Source: an uncultured Eubacteriales bacterium (lineage in GTDB: Bacteria > Bacillota > Clostridia > Christensenellales > CAG-138). From it: a DNA stretch of 64,000 bases. Position numbers and translations under genes: made by a program. Shown one piece after another: positions 23,881-32,663 of the stretch; position 1 is the first letter of the stretch; the number at the start of each line of letters is the position of its first letter. Below the pieces are notes generated by a model that saw only the letters and a program-made list of their open reading frames with translations, did no database searches and was not told where the DNA came from. The DNA lies in assembly GCA_900546845.1 (NCBI GenBank), contig UREK01000002.1, forward strand, positions 1 to 64,000, written 5' to 3'.

Positions 23881-25308
23881 TCAGATTTGGTAGCGCGTAT
23901 CCCGCGCGGGCCTTGCGTCAAGCTCCGCCTTTTTCGCTTCAAAGCCGGGTTTGCCAAGCAGCGCATAGGTCGCTTTCTTGCCTTCCTCCACGCCGGGCTG
24001 GTCAAATGCATTGAGGCCAAGCAATTCGCCGGCAAACGCGGTCTGCAGCTCAAACAGGCAAATGAGTTCGCCGATGGTAAAAGCATTTACATCCGGCAAG
24101 GTAATGGTCTTGTTGATATGGCCGGATTTAAGCACGGCATACTCGGTGGCAAGCTGCTCCGCCTTGATGAGTTCGTTGAACGTATGCCCGCTCAAGAAGG
24201 CGACGTCTTGGATATGGTCGTAGGCATGCGGAATCACGACCTCCGTGCGGTAGCGATCCACCCCAAGGAAGGTGATGACCTTATCGAACGGCCCTTCCGT
24301 ATAAAGCTGCACCTGAGAATGCTGATCCGTCACGCCGAGCGCCTTCACAGGCGTTTGGCCGGCATAGATCTCGCGGCCGTCCAGCGCATAACGCTTGCCG
24401 AGCGATTCCGCCCAAAGCTGCGCGTACCAATCCGACATAAAGCGCAGGGAATCCGCATACGGCATCAATACGCCGATGTTGCAGCCCTGCTCCATAGCGA
24501 GCACTTCGAGCGCCGCAAGTGCATATGCGGGGTTTTTAAACGCATCGCGCTCCGAACAAAGCGTGTCCATATACGCCGCGCCGGCAAGCAGCTCTTCAAT
24601 GTCGATCCCGCAGACCGCCGCTGCTAGCAATCCTACCGGGCAGAGTTCGCTGAAGCGGCCGCCTACGCCGTCCGGTACGTAAAAAGTTCGGAGGCCGTTC
24701 TCCTTCGCTATCTTGATAAGGTTCCCCTTCTCCGCGTCCGTTGTGGCGATGATATGTTCCCGCCAGGCATCGCCGACGGATTTCCTGAGAAGATCAGTCG
24801 CCCAAAGCAGTTGGGACATCGTCTCCGATGTGCTGCCGGATTTCGTGATGACATTGAAGACCGTGCGCGCAGGGTCGAGCACGTCCCGCAGCGAAGCCAT
24901 GCGCTCCGGATCAACGTTATCCTCTACATAAAGCTTCGGGCCGTTGCGCTTCGCAGCAGGCAGGTCGTTATAGCGCAAATGCGAAAGCGCCTGCTGCACG
25001 GCGATGGGGCCAAGAGCGCTTCCGCCGATGCCGAGCACAACAAACGCATCGCAGTTCGCGCGCACCCAAGCGGCTGTTTCGAGGATTTGAGAAACCACTT
25101 CAGCTTGGTTGAACGGAAGTGCGCGCCACTTCATCTCGCTGCGCTTCTCTTCCATGCGCAGGGCCGCCGCGTCATATTGCTCTTTGCGCGATGCAAGCGC
25201 CTCGGGGTCGATTCCACGCGCGCCGGCGAATTCGCGCATCATGTTGTTGTAATCAACGCGCAGCCGCATAGAATCGCGCCACTCCTTGCTTTCATACCGT
25301 TTGCTCAT
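23881..25308 (-). CDS. pgi: Glucose-6-phosphate isomerase
   Basis: 475 residues from the ATG at 25306-25308, which follows GGAGG; an upstream in-frame ATG lacks one. Interconverts glucose-6-phosphate and fructose-6-phosphate in the cytoplasm. Sugar-phosphate binding is marked by VLGIGGSALGP near residue 95 and ITKSGSTSETMSQL near residue 150. The conserved catalytic Glu and Lys lie in the usual late segments, with DQPGVEEGKKATYALLG near the end. First gene of a minus-strand run that continues into the lipoprotein and rodA, although a promoter stands between. Confidence 0.95.
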   Translation of the reverse strand: MSKRYESKEWRDSMRLRVDYNNMMREFAGARGIDPEALASRKEQYDAAALRMEEKRSEMKWRALPFNQAEVVSQILETAAWVRANCDAFVVLGIGGSALGPIAVQQALSHLRYNDLPAAKRNGPKLYVEDNVDPERMASLRDVLDPARTVFNVITKSGSTSETMSQLLWATDLLRKSVGDAWREHIIATTDAEKGNLIKIAKENGLRTFYVPDGVGGRFSELCPVGLLAAAVCGIDIEELLAGAAYMDTLCSERDAFKNPAYALAALEVLAMEQGCNIGVLMPYADSLRFMSDWYAQLWAESLGKRYALDGREIYAGQTPVKALGVTDQHSQVQLYTEGPFDKVITFLGVDRYRTEVVIPHAYDHIQDVAFLSGHTFNELIKAEQLATEYAVLKSGHINKTITLPDVNAFTIGELICLFELQTAFAGELLGLNAFDQPGVEEGKKATYALLGKPGFEAKKAELDARPARDTRYQI

Positions 25309-25435
25309 TCTGCTGCCTCCTAAATCTCTATCTATTGCAAAATTGGTTTGCATTCTCATTTTGGCAGAATTATATCACATATCGTGCGCGTTTGCCCGCA
25401 TAAATTATGCAATCCGGAAAACTGGAGGGAATGCA

Positions 25436-25909
25436 ATGCAAAAAAAGAAATGGCTGTGGTTCATCCTCCCCGTTTGCGCTGCGCTGGGTCTCCTTCTGTT
25501 CGCTGTTACGCGCCCTACGCGTGCAACCGGCCATATGAAGCTGACGGTAGTGGACGCATACTCCCTCCGCGCCGTCCCAAACGCGCAAATTATCCTCCCA
25601 GAGGCTGGGCTTTCCTCGGTTTCCGACGCAAACGGCATGGCGTATCTTTATGGCGTGCCTGTACGAGCGCCGGAGGGCGCGCTTGGGGCCGTCGCGTGCG
25701 ATTACGGGGAAACGACGATCCTGGTCTATGCGGAAGGATACCTGCCGTTTGCGCTGTTCCACGCCCATGTTTATGAAAACCGCATGCGTAACGGGCCCAC
25801 GCTGTATTTGTTCCCAGAAAGCACGGAGGACGGCCTTGATGTTGTCTCCATCATCGAGTCCCCTGCGGAGGACTGGGTAAAGCGGCTGCTCGACACTTAT
25901 GCGCCATGA
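25436..25909 (+). CDS. Small secreted/anchored protein with carboxypeptidase-regulatory-like domain
   Basis: 158 residues from the ATG at 25436, preceded by CTGGAGGGA. Residues 5-24 are a membrane or signal segment. The remainder, LTVVDAYSLRAVPNAQIILPEAGLSSVSDANGMAYLYGV, has the look of a carboxypeptidase-regulatory-like or CNA-B beta-sandwich, followed by VYAEGYLPFAL typical of these folds. No enzymatic motif. It diverges from pgi. Function unknown; surface or envelope location is inferred from the N-terminal segment. Confidence 0.72.
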   Translation: MQKKKWLWFILPVCAALGLLLFAVTRPTRATGHMKLTVVDAYSLRAVPNAQIILPEAGLSSVSDANGMAYLYGVPVRAPEGALGAVACDYGETTILVYAEGYLPFALFHAHVYENRMRNGPTLYLFPESTEDGLDVVSIIESPAEDWVKRLLDTYAP

Positions 25910-25948
25910 TGTTTTTACACTTTGCCTGCTGTTTTTCGTTTTCGCACA

Positions 25949-25957
25949 TGGTATAAT
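25949..25957 (+). promoter_or_regulatory. Leaderless-type extended -10 promoter
   Basis: TGGTATAAT ends six bases before the ATG at 25964. No Shine-Dalgarno sequence lies between, so the message would begin at the start codon. A weak -35 at best. Confidence 0.65.
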
Positions 25958-25963
25958 ACCACC

Positions 25964-27091
25964 ATGCCGAACGAAAGAAGCAAAAAGAATGCCCGCACCG
26001 AATGGAAGCGGCAGCTCAAGAAGCTGCCGTGGCTTTTGCTGATCCCGCTTGGGGTCTTCCTTCCGCGCCTTGCCGCGCAGAATCCGGAATGGATTGAGGC
26101 GAATTATTCCCAAACGGTCTACCCTGTCCTCAGCTCCTGGATGGGGAAACTCCATTCCTTCACCCGCGTTTCGATCGCAGAATGTATCCTGTATGCGCTC
26201 GTAATCGCCGTTGTCGTGTCTGCGGTTGTGTATCTTTACCGCCTGCTGTTCCGCCGGATCCGCTTTTCCGCGTTTGCGGGGTACCTGCTTTCGCTGTGCA
26301 TCGCGGGCGGCGTGCTGCTCAACCTGTTTTACGTGATGTGGGGCTTCAATTATTCGCGCCCTTCGCTCTATACGCTGCTCTCTCTCCCTGTGGAGGAACG
26401 CTCCATGGAAGAACTTGAGGCGGCCTGCCTGCGCCTTGCTGCGGAGGCAAAGGAATTGCGTGAGGCGGTGCCCGAGGACGAAGCCGGCGTATTTGCGCTC
26501 GAAGGGGGATATGAGACGTATTTCGACGAAATCCCGACTGCGTATGCGCGCCTTGGCGTAGAGTTCCCCCTCTTTTCTCGACGCGCCTATGCGGCAAAGG
26601 GAGTCATAAGCTCCGTCGGCCTTTCCTATGCCGGGATCTCCGGCATCTTCATCCCGTATACGGGCGAGCCGAACGTAAACGTCGATCAACCGGCCCTGCT
26701 GACGCTTTCCGCCGCGGCACACGAAACCGCCCATTCCCTGGGCATTGCCCGCGAGGATGAAGCCAATTTTGTAAGCTACCTCGCCTGCAGCTGCTCCGAG
26801 AATCCTTCCATCGCCTACTCCGGTACGATGCTTGCGTTGATCCATTGCGGGAATAAGCTCTATGCCGCGGATAAGGACAAGTATTTTGCCCTCTATGCGA
26901 CCTACAGCGACGCAATGGTACGCGATCTCGCGCATTACAACGCCTATTGGGATTCCTTTGAAGGCCCAGTGGAAGAAGCTGCGACGACGCTCAATGACAA
27001 TTACCTCAAATTCAACCAGCAGGAAAGCGGCGTAAAAAGCTACGGTATGATGGTTGACCTCATCCTCGCCTACTTTGCTGCAGGGAACTGA
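25964..27091 (+). CDS. DUF3810 membrane metalloprotease-like protein
   Basis: 375 residues. A basic N-terminus is followed by three membrane helices (about 22-37, 72-95, 104-125) and a C-terminal domain. HETAH at residues 253-257 with a downstream REDEANF (a Glu as possible third ligand) forms a gluzincin-type zinc site, the hallmark of DUF3810. The final ~100 residues are helical. The family is uncharacterised. The ATG at 25964 is used because an extended -10 box ends six bases upstream; the frame is open further up but that region is the promoter. It converges with the PBP gene, whose stop is four bases away. Confidence 0.87.
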   Translation: MPNERSKKNARTEWKRQLKKLPWLLLIPLGVFLPRLAAQNPEWIEANYSQTVYPVLSSWMGKLHSFTRVSIAECILYALVIAVVVSAVVYLYRLLFRRIRFSAFAGYLLSLCIAGGVLLNLFYVMWGFNYSRPSLYTLLSLPVEERSMEELEAACLRLAAEAKELREAVPEDEAGVFALEGGYETYFDEIPTAYARLGVEFPLFSRRAYAAKGVISSVGLSYAGISGIFIPYTGEPNVNVDQPALLTLSAAAHETAHSLGIAREDEANFVSYLACSCSENPSIAYSGTMLALIHCGNKLYAADKDKYFALYATYSDAMVRDLAHYNAYWDSFEGPVEEAATTLNDNYLKFNQQESGVKSYGMMVDLILAYFAAGN

Positions 27092-27094
27092 GCG

Positions 27095-28570
27095 TTACTC
27101 CAATTCCGCCTCGATGGCCCGCGCGAGCAGTTTTGCCGCGATGGGCGCGGCGACCGTCCCGCCGCCGCCTGCTCGTTCTACGACGACGGTAATCGCGTAA
27201 GGATGCGCGTCGCTGTCCACATATCCCGTAAACCAAGCGTGCGCAAGCGCATTCTCCGAAGAAGATACTTCCGCCGTGCCCGTCTTTCCGCACACGGTAT
27301 AGCCCCCCACAGCCGCCCGTGTACCCGTGCCGTGTTCTACGGCGCCGCGCATACAGAAAGCCAGAAATTCTGCCTCGCCGCCCTTGAGGAACGTTTCACA
27401 CTCCTCCGGCACGAGGCTTTTGTATGCTGTGCCGGCTGTTCCGCTCACGCTCTTTAAGAGCTTCGGCTCCATTGCCGTGCCGCCGTTTGCGATGGCCGCG
27501 GTAATCAGGCAAAGGTGTACCGGCGTCATGATGTCCGTATGCTGGCCAACGCCACTCCATGCAAGCGCGAAATCCGTCGCTGCATCTCCGTATGTTCCTG
27601 CATATGCTACGAGTTCATCGAATAGAAACGTGCCGTTGAACCCGAGCGATTCCGCGGTTTTACGCAAATTCGCTTCACCGATTTCGAGCGCGAGGAGCGC
27701 GAACACATGGTTGCAGGAATGGATGAATGCTTCCTCCAGCGTCAATTCCCCATGCTTCGCGTCTTCATGATCCCGCAGGAGGACGTATCCCTCGCGCAGC
27801 GCACCCGTTTCGTCGTAAGGATCGACGCCGGCAACGAGCTTCCCGCTCTCCGCCTCAAACACGAGCGGCCCGTCGCAGGTGAACGTTCGGCTCTGTATGT
27901 TTGGCAGATACCGAAGCGCTGCGATGGTAGTAATAATCTTGAATGTTGAACCTGGGGTGTAACGCCCCATCGTTGCCCGGTTTACCATGCTGCCCTCCGC
28001 AAGCGTATAATCGCCCGAAGCGTAGCCGCTCATGCGTGCCGGGTCGAATCCGGGGCTGGAGGTGCTGGCGAGCACCTCCCCCGTCTTATAGTTCATCAGG
28101 AGGATAGCGCCGTCCCGCCCGTCCAGCAAGGAGTATGCATATTCGCACAGTTCAGCGTCGATTGTGAGCGCAATGTCCGCGCCCACGCGCTTCTTTCCGG
28201 AAACCAGATAGGAGAGCTGTTCACCAAGATCCTGCTCAAACCCAAGGAGATATTTTGCAAACAGCGCCTCCGCACCAAGCGTCTGCCCCGTATTGTCGCC
28301 GATGACGTGCGCGGCCGCAAGGCGCAGGCTCTCCCGCGCGGCATATTCCCGCCCGCCCGCTTCGTTCGTAAAAGCAAGCGCGATTCCGCTGCGGTCGTAG
28401 ATCGTTCCTGCCAGGACAGCATTCTTCTGCTTTGTGACACGCGTGTTGTAAGGGCTTGCGAACCAATACGCCCCATATGCGCCGACGATGTAAACGAGGT
28501 ACCCGGCAAGGAGCGTGAACAGTGCGATGAAAACCGCAAGCATGGCCTTGATGTTGCGCCTGGTATTCAA
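27095..28570 (-). CDS. Class B penicillin-binding protein (transpeptidase)
   Basis: 491 residues. One N-terminal membrane segment (about 10-30), a short dimerisation region, then a transpeptidase domain. The three active-site motifs are STFK near residue 208, SCN near 290 and KTGTAE near 435. The compact size and sequence resemble the PbpA/FtsI-like proteins that pair with an FtsW-type glycosyltransferase in Gram-positives. The start is a TTG that overlaps the ftsW stop (TTGA), with GGGGGAGG upstream. Cross-links peptidoglycan at the outer membrane face, presumably with the SEDS protein encoded just upstream. Confidence 0.93.
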   Translation of the reverse strand: MNTRRNIKAMLAVFIALFTLLAGYLVYIVGAYGAYWFASPYNTRVTKQKNAVLAGTIYDRSGIALAFTNEAGGREYAARESLRLAAAHVIGDNTGQTLGAEALFAKYLLGFEQDLGEQLSYLVSGKKRVGADIALTIDAELCEYAYSLLDGRDGAILLMNYKTGEVLASTSSPGFDPARMSGYASGDYTLAEGSMVNRATMGRYTPGSTFKIITTIAALRYLPNIQSRTFTCDGPLVFEAESGKLVAGVDPYDETGALREGYVLLRDHEDAKHGELTLEEAFIHSCNHVFALLALEIGEANLRKTAESLGFNGTFLFDELVAYAGTYGDAATDFALAWSGVGQHTDIMTPVHLCLITAAIANGGTAMEPKLLKSVSGTAGTAYKSLVPEECETFLKGGEAEFLAFCMRGAVEHGTGTRAAVGGYTVCGKTGTAEVSSSENALAHAWFTGYVDSDAHPYAITVVVERAGGGGTVAAPIAAKLLARAIEAELE

Positions 28571-29880
28571 GCATCCTCCCCCTCTCCGTCCAAATCAAAA
28601 TCGCAGGCCTCATCTTCGTTCAGGTATCCCGCCGCTTCGTCCGCCTCACGGATGAGCGCATCCTCGATTGTGGCGCCGCTTCGCGCCGCAACGCCCTCCA
28701 AAATGCCGACAAGCAGCATACAGGCGATCATGGAGCTTCCGCCATAGCTGACGAACGGCATCGTGATGCCCGTAAGCGGGATGAGCTTGATGACCCCGCC
28801 AATGATAACGAATGTCTGCACGGCGAGAAGCGCCGTTGCGCCGAACGCCGCGAGCATGGAAAAACGATCCTCCGCGTTGAGTGCGATCAGCACGCCGCGC
28901 ACGACGAGAAGAAGATACAGCGCAATCACTCCGACGCCGAATACGATGCCGAATTCCTCGCAGATCACGGCGAAGATATAGTCCGTATGGTAAGCTGGGA
29001 TCATCTTGGGAGAGCCCTGCCCCAGGCCAAGCCCCCACAGGCCTCCAGAGGCGATCGCCATGAGCCCTTGGGCGATCTGATAGCCGCTCGTGGAATACGT
29101 CGCCCACGGATCCTGCCAAATGGCGACACGCGCGCGCACATGGTCGAACAGCAGGTAGCTCGCATAAGCGCCCGCGCCGCCGCATGCAAGGGCCGCCAGC
29201 GTTGCGCCGATGTTGCTCGTCGCAACGAAAAACACCATAAGAAACGTGCCGATCATCAGCATGGCGGCTCCAAGATCCCGCTGAAGTACGAGAAGCGCCG
29301 TTACTACGCCGACGAACAGGAACATCGGGATAAGGCCGCCCACATGCGTACGGTCCGTCATCGCGTCCGCAAGCACGAACACCAAGGCCACTTTTACAAA
29401 TTCAGAAGGTTGAAACAAAACGCCGCCTATGCTGATCCAATTCCGTGCGCCGCCGGATTCCTTTCCAATAAAGAGCAGCGCACCAAGGATGCCGAGGCTT
29501 AAAAGCGCCATTGGGATGCTGAGCATGCGGAAGATGCGCGGCCGCCGCATGAGCGCCAGCATCACGAGCATGCCAACAAGCCCCACGCCGAGCATCATAA
29601 GCTGGCGCAGCGCTGCCTCGGGCGAAATGCGGTATTGGATCACCATCCCAAGTGCGCAGAGGAAGGACGTTGTAAGCATCAACAGCCTGTCTGCATGCGG
29701 CGCAAGCAGGGCGAGCAGGCAATAGGAAAGCAGCGTTGCGAGCGACACGACCGCACCAAACGCCAATGCGCCAGCGTCGAACGCTTCCGCATGAAACGCG
29801 AGCAGGAAAAACGCAGAAAGGATGAAAAAGAGCACCGCGCCGAGTGCTGCGGCGCAGCGGGCGTGCCGCAGTTTATGCAT
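28567..29880 (-). CDS. ftsW: FtsW/SpoVE-type SEDS glycosyltransferase
   Basis: 437 residues from the ATG at 29878-29880, overlapping the FHA gene by eight bases. SEDS polytopic membrane polymerase: GGVLFQPSEFVKVALVFVLAD, LVLQRDLGAAMLM (the LQ(R/P)DLG catalytic Asp region), YQIAQGLMAIASGGLWGLGLGQ, and GITMPFVSYGGSSM. The cytoplasmic tail is acidic (NEDEACDFDLDGEGED). It is coupled to a class B PBP gene and preceded by an FHA gene, an order recalling the actinobacterial fhaB-rodA-pbpA region. Whether it serves division, elongation or spore cortex synthesis cannot be told. Confidence 0.93.
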   Translation of the reverse strand: MHKLRHARCAAALGAVLFFILSAFFLLAFHAEAFDAGALAFGAVVSLATLLSYCLLALLAPHADRLLMLTTSFLCALGMVIQYRISPEAALRQLMMLGVGLVGMLVMLALMRRPRIFRMLSIPMALLSLGILGALLFIGKESGGARNWISIGGVLFQPSEFVKVALVFVLADAMTDRTHVGGLIPMFLFVGVVTALLVLQRDLGAAMLMIGTFLMVFFVATSNIGATLAALACGGAGAYASYLLFDHVRARVAIWQDPWATYSTSGYQIAQGLMAIASGGLWGLGLGQGSPKMIPAYHTDYIFAVICEEFGIVFGVGVIALYLLLVVRGVLIALNAEDRFSMLAAFGATALLAVQTFVIIGGVIKLIPLTGITMPFVSYGGSSMIACMLLVGILEGVAARSGATIEDALIREADEAAGYLNEDEACDFDLDGEGEDA

Positions 29881-30331
29881 CGTCCGCCCCCTCCCTGCCG
29901 CGCGCCTTGCGGCAGATGAAGCAAACGTCCTGTATCCAAACCGTGTCTCCATCTGCAAGCGGCGTCTCCCGCCGGATCACCGGCTGGCCGTTGATCTCGC
30001 AGTACCGCTTTTTCTTTGTGGAAAAGCGGTATTCCCCATTTTTGAGTGCAATGCGCGCATGCCGCGTTTTCAACCTACTTTTGGGGAGAGCGATTTCGCA
30101 CTCCGAACCGCTGCCGATGTCGTTGTCCTCCGTGAGCGGGAACCATCTTCCGCGGTAGCGCGCTGGTTCCAACACTTCGATCCAATGGATCGAAAGCCGC
30201 AGGATTCGCTGCGCCGCGCGCAGGTAACGCCCTTCCGAGATCGAGCGCATGATCAGCAGCGCGATAAGATACAGAAGCACCGTGAGAAACACATACCGCA
30301 TCACACTTGATGCGACGGCATACGCGCTCAC
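29873..30331 (-). CDS. FHA-domain membrane protein
   Basis: 152 residues, GTG start overlapping the ACT gene stop (GTGA). One membrane helix at residues ~10-28, then a cytoplasmic FHA domain: GSGSECEIALPKSRLKTRHARIAL contains the GS, the Ser and H residues of the phosphothreonine-binding loops, followed by NGQPVIRRETPLADGD. FHA proteins bind phosphothreonine made by Ser/Thr kinases. Placed right before ftsW and a PBP, it probably recruits or regulates the cell-wall synthase. No Hanks-type kinase lies in the window. Confidence 0.88.
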   Translation of the reverse strand: MSAYAVASSVMRYVFLTVLLYLIALLIMRSISEGRYLRAAQRILRLSIHWIEVLEPARYRGRWFPLTEDNDIGSGSECEIALPKSRLKTRHARIALKNGEYRFSTKKKRYCEINGQPVIRRETPLADGDTVWIQDVCFICRKARGREGADDA

Positions 30332-30696
30332 CCCGCCACCTCGTAGCCCGAGGCGGCAAGCGTTGCAAGCGCGCGCTCAAAATCAGCTGTTTTGGTTAGA
30401 ATATAGTCCGTATTGTATGTGGAAACGGCAAAAATTCCAATGTTCGCCTCTGCCAGCAGATTAGAAAGTTTGGCCAAGATTCCGACGAGCGAAAACTCCA
30501 GCACGCCTTCGACCCGGAATGCGCGCCAGCCGCTATCGCACTTAAACGCTTTTTCCGGCACGCAATCCACATCGCACACGAGCGAAAGCTCCTCATCCGT
30601 TTTGCAGGCAAAGCAAAGGGATGCCTGCCAGGGCAGATTAGAAAAATCTGTAAGTTTGCAGATGGCAAGCTCTTTTTTGAGCGCGGTAAGTCTCAT
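30328..30696 (-). CDS. ACT-domain protein
   Basis: 122 residues with one or two ACT-like folds: KKELAICKLTDF at the start and EGVLEFSLVGILAKLSNLLAEANIGIFAVSTYNTDYILTK in the second half, the pattern of CASTOR/ACT_7-type small ligand sensors that often bind amino acids. No enzyme domain is attached. It lies in an overlapping operon between rsmI and the FHA gene (four-base overlap each side), so it may couple nutrient state to the same process, but this is speculation. Confidence 0.82.
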   Translation of the reverse strand: MRLTALKKELAICKLTDFSNLPWQASLCFACKTDEELSLVCDVDCVPEKAFKCDSGWRAFRVEGVLEFSLVGILAKLSNLLAEANIGIFAVSTYNTDYILTKTADFERALATLAASGYEVAG

Positions 30697-31559
30697 GCTT
30701 CTTCCCCCCCGTTTTTGATTTCAAGCGCAATTCGGTATGCTTCGTTGCGCGAGGTGCCAAGCAATGCGGCAGCCTCCTTGGCCGCGTCCTTCGCGCGCAC
30801 GCCGCGCGCAAGGAGTGGCTCCAGCATTGCGCGCACATCCGCTTCCGTAGCGGCGGGCGCATCCTGCGCGCCGGAAACGAGCAGAACGCACTCGCCGCGC
30901 GGCGGCATTTCCGCATAGCGCGCAGCGAGCGCGGAAAGCGGTTCTCGCACCGCTTCTTCATATACTTTTGTGAGTTCGCGCACAAGCGCGGCGGGGCGGT
31001 CGCCGAGCGCGGTTGCAAGCTCGGCGCAGGTCGCCGCGATGCGCAACGGACTTTCATAGAAAATCAGCGTACCGCGGTGCCCGGCAAGCGAGGCGATCGC
31101 TTCCCGGCGCGGCTTCGCATCCCGCGGCAGGAAGCCATAAAAGCAGGCACCGCGGCTTGGAAACCCGGAAAGCACCAGCGCCGTGAGCGAGGCGGAAGCG
31201 CCAGGCAGGACAGTGAACGGCACGCTCTCCTGGATGCAGGCCGCGATGAGCCGTTCCCCAGGGTCGGAAATGCCAGGCATGCCTGCATCGCTCACAAAGG
31301 CGACCGCTTCTCCGCTGCGAACGCGCCGGATGATTTCATCCGCGCGTTCGGCCTCGTTGTGCTCATGGCAGGAGACGAGCGGTTTCTTAATGGCAAGCCT
31401 GTTCAAAAGCGCCGCCGTATGCCGCGTATCCTCGCAATAAATACAGCTCACGTTTTCCAGCACGCGAACCGCGCGCAGCGTCATGTCCTCCAAATTTCCA
31501 ATGGGTGTCGCCGCGAGGTAGAGCATGGGCGCAAGCGCGCGTTGCCGTGGTTCTTCCAT
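30693..31559 (-). CDS. rsmI: 16S rRNA C1402 2'-O-ribose methyltransferase
   Basis: 288 residues. RsmI adds a ribose methyl group at C1402 of 16S rRNA. Family signatures: LYLAATPIGNLEDMTLRAV, CEDTRHTAALLNRL, VAFVSDAGMPGISDPGE, and FYGFLPR followed by TLIFYESPLRI. The start ATG follows the TAA of the upstream gene without a gap; a second in-frame ATG at residue 12 gives the more usual N-terminus. The C-terminal helical region is the tetrapyrrole-methylase-family extension. Part of the trmN6-rsmI-ACT-FHA-ftsW-PBP operon. Confidence 0.95.
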   Translation of the reverse strand: MEEPRQRALAPMLYLAATPIGNLEDMTLRAVRVLENVSCIYCEDTRHTAALLNRLAIKKPLVSCHEHNEAERADEIIRRVRSGEAVAFVSDAGMPGISDPGERLIAACIQESVPFTVLPGASASLTALVLSGFPSRGACFYGFLPRDAKPRREAIASLAGHRGTLIFYESPLRIAATCAELATALGDRPAALVRELTKVYEEAVREPLSALAARYAEMPPRGECVLLVSGAQDAPAATEADVRAMLEPLLARGVRAKDAAKEAAALLGTSRNEAYRIALEIKNGGEEA

Positions 31560-32231
31560 TTATGTTTCCTCCAGAATTAGATCATCCTCAAACACAAGCC
31601 CGCTTCCCCCGCCCTTTTTCGCTTCCACAAGGATCAGATAGGGCGCTTTTCCAGGCCGCGCGCGCACCATGCGCAGGCGCTTCACGGCAAGCGTTTCCGC
31701 TTCAAGCGCTGCGCAAAGCCTGGAAAGCCCTGCTGCCGGATAGCAGATGAACAGCCTGCCGCCGTTTCTGAGCATGCGCCGCGCACAGGCGGCCACGTCG
31801 CGCAGCGTGCAGCTTACCTCGTGCGCGCTCTGCCTGCGCGCTAGGTTCGGGCTCTCCGTCCCGCTGGGAAAATATGGCGGGTTGCAGGCGGCGCAGTCGA
31901 AGCTCTCCCAAGGGAGCCGCGCGTCCGGGAGCTGCCGCAAATCGGCTTGGAACACGTTGACCGTGCCGGAAAGCCCATTGCGTGCAACGCTCTTTTCCAT
32001 AAGCGCACAGCAGCGTTCGGAAATGTCCACAGCACAGGCATTCACGCCGGTCTTCACATGTGCAAGCAGCGCGACGATCCCAGTCCCCGCGCCAATGTCA
32101 AGCAGGCGCTCCCCTTTGCGCGCGCGGATGTAGTTCGCAAGCAGCACCGCGTCATGCCCATAGGAAAAGCCGTCCGGATCCCGGTAAATCCCAAGCCCCG
32201 CACATTGCAAATCGTCCCAGACCTCGGCCAT
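31560..32231 (-). CDS. tRNA1(Val) A37 N6-methyltransferase-like protein
   Basis: 223 residues from the ATG at 32229-32231, preceded by AAGGAGGA. Class I SAM-dependent fold with LLDIGAGTGIVALL (motif I) near residue 45 and CNPPYF near residue 120, the catalytic NPPY of N6-adenine methyltransferases. FSYGHDAVLLANYI is the N-terminal signature of the TrmN6/YfiC and clostridial YabB group. It is the first gene of the operon, next to rsmI, a common pairing in Firmicutes. The precise target tRNA is inferred from the family. Confidence 0.9.
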   Translation of the reverse strand: MAEVWDDLQCAGLGIYRDPDGFSYGHDAVLLANYIRARKGERLLDIGAGTGIVALLAHVKTGVNACAVDISERCCALMEKSVARNGLSGTVNVFQADLRQLPDARLPWESFDCAACNPPYFPSGTESPNLARRQSAHEVSCTLRDVAACARRMLRNGGRLFICYPAAGLSRLCAALEAETLAVKRLRMVRARPGKAPYLILVEAKKGGGSGLVFEDDLILEET

Positions 32232-32344
32232 AGCGTCCTCCTTCCGCACCACAAAGCGTTACCATCATTTTGGTGGGAAATGCGCCGCTTGTCAATCACG
32301 AATATCGCGGCGTAAAAATTGCGCCCGCATAAGGGAAGATTTTC

Positions 32345-32373
32345 TTGACAAAAATAAGGGAAACAAGTAAACT
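32345..32373 (+). promoter_or_regulatory. Promoter of the metG T-box transcript
   Basis: TTGACA (32345-32350), 17 bp, TAAACT (32368-32373), about 20 bp before the T-box. It faces away from the trmN6-like gene. Confidence 0.75.
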
Positions 32374-32395
32374 CAATTATTAATGTGAATATGCC

Positions 32396-32645
32396 GCAAC
32401 GACGGAAAGAGTAAGCGGAACGCGCACCTAAAGAGAGCCGGGGCGGGTGAAAGCCCGGCGATGCAGCGCCCGCCGAACATGGCTCCCGAGCGGCTCCAGC
32501 CAAACGCTTTTTGCCTTAGGCCGGAGCGGGTGCGCCCGATACAGCGCTTGTCTTTGAGCCGCCTTTTTTCGGGCGGGAAGAAGGGTGGTACCACGACCGA
32601 GCATCGTCCCTTTGCGCGCAACGCGCATCCGGGCGCTTTTTTATT
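32396..32645 (+). ncRNA. T-box leader of metG
   Basis: A 250-nt tRNA-sensing leader. The conserved T-box AGGGTGGTACCACG is at 32582-32595. A stem I region with AGAGAGCC begins near 32432. The likely specifier codon is ATG at 32479-32481 within GAACATGGCTCCC, which fits uncharged tRNA-Met. The terminator is formed by CGTCCC...GGGCG with an inner GCGCG/CGCGC stem and TTTTTT at 32604-32642. Uncharged tRNA should stabilise the antiterminator and allow metG transcription. Confidence 0.9.
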
Positions 32646-32663
32646 TATAACGGGAGGAACAAC

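Noticed and set aside
25370..26935. 521-codon frame on the minus strand across pgi upstream region and DUF3810
   Set aside because: Opposes two well-supported genes with promoters; composition is typical of an antisense frame.
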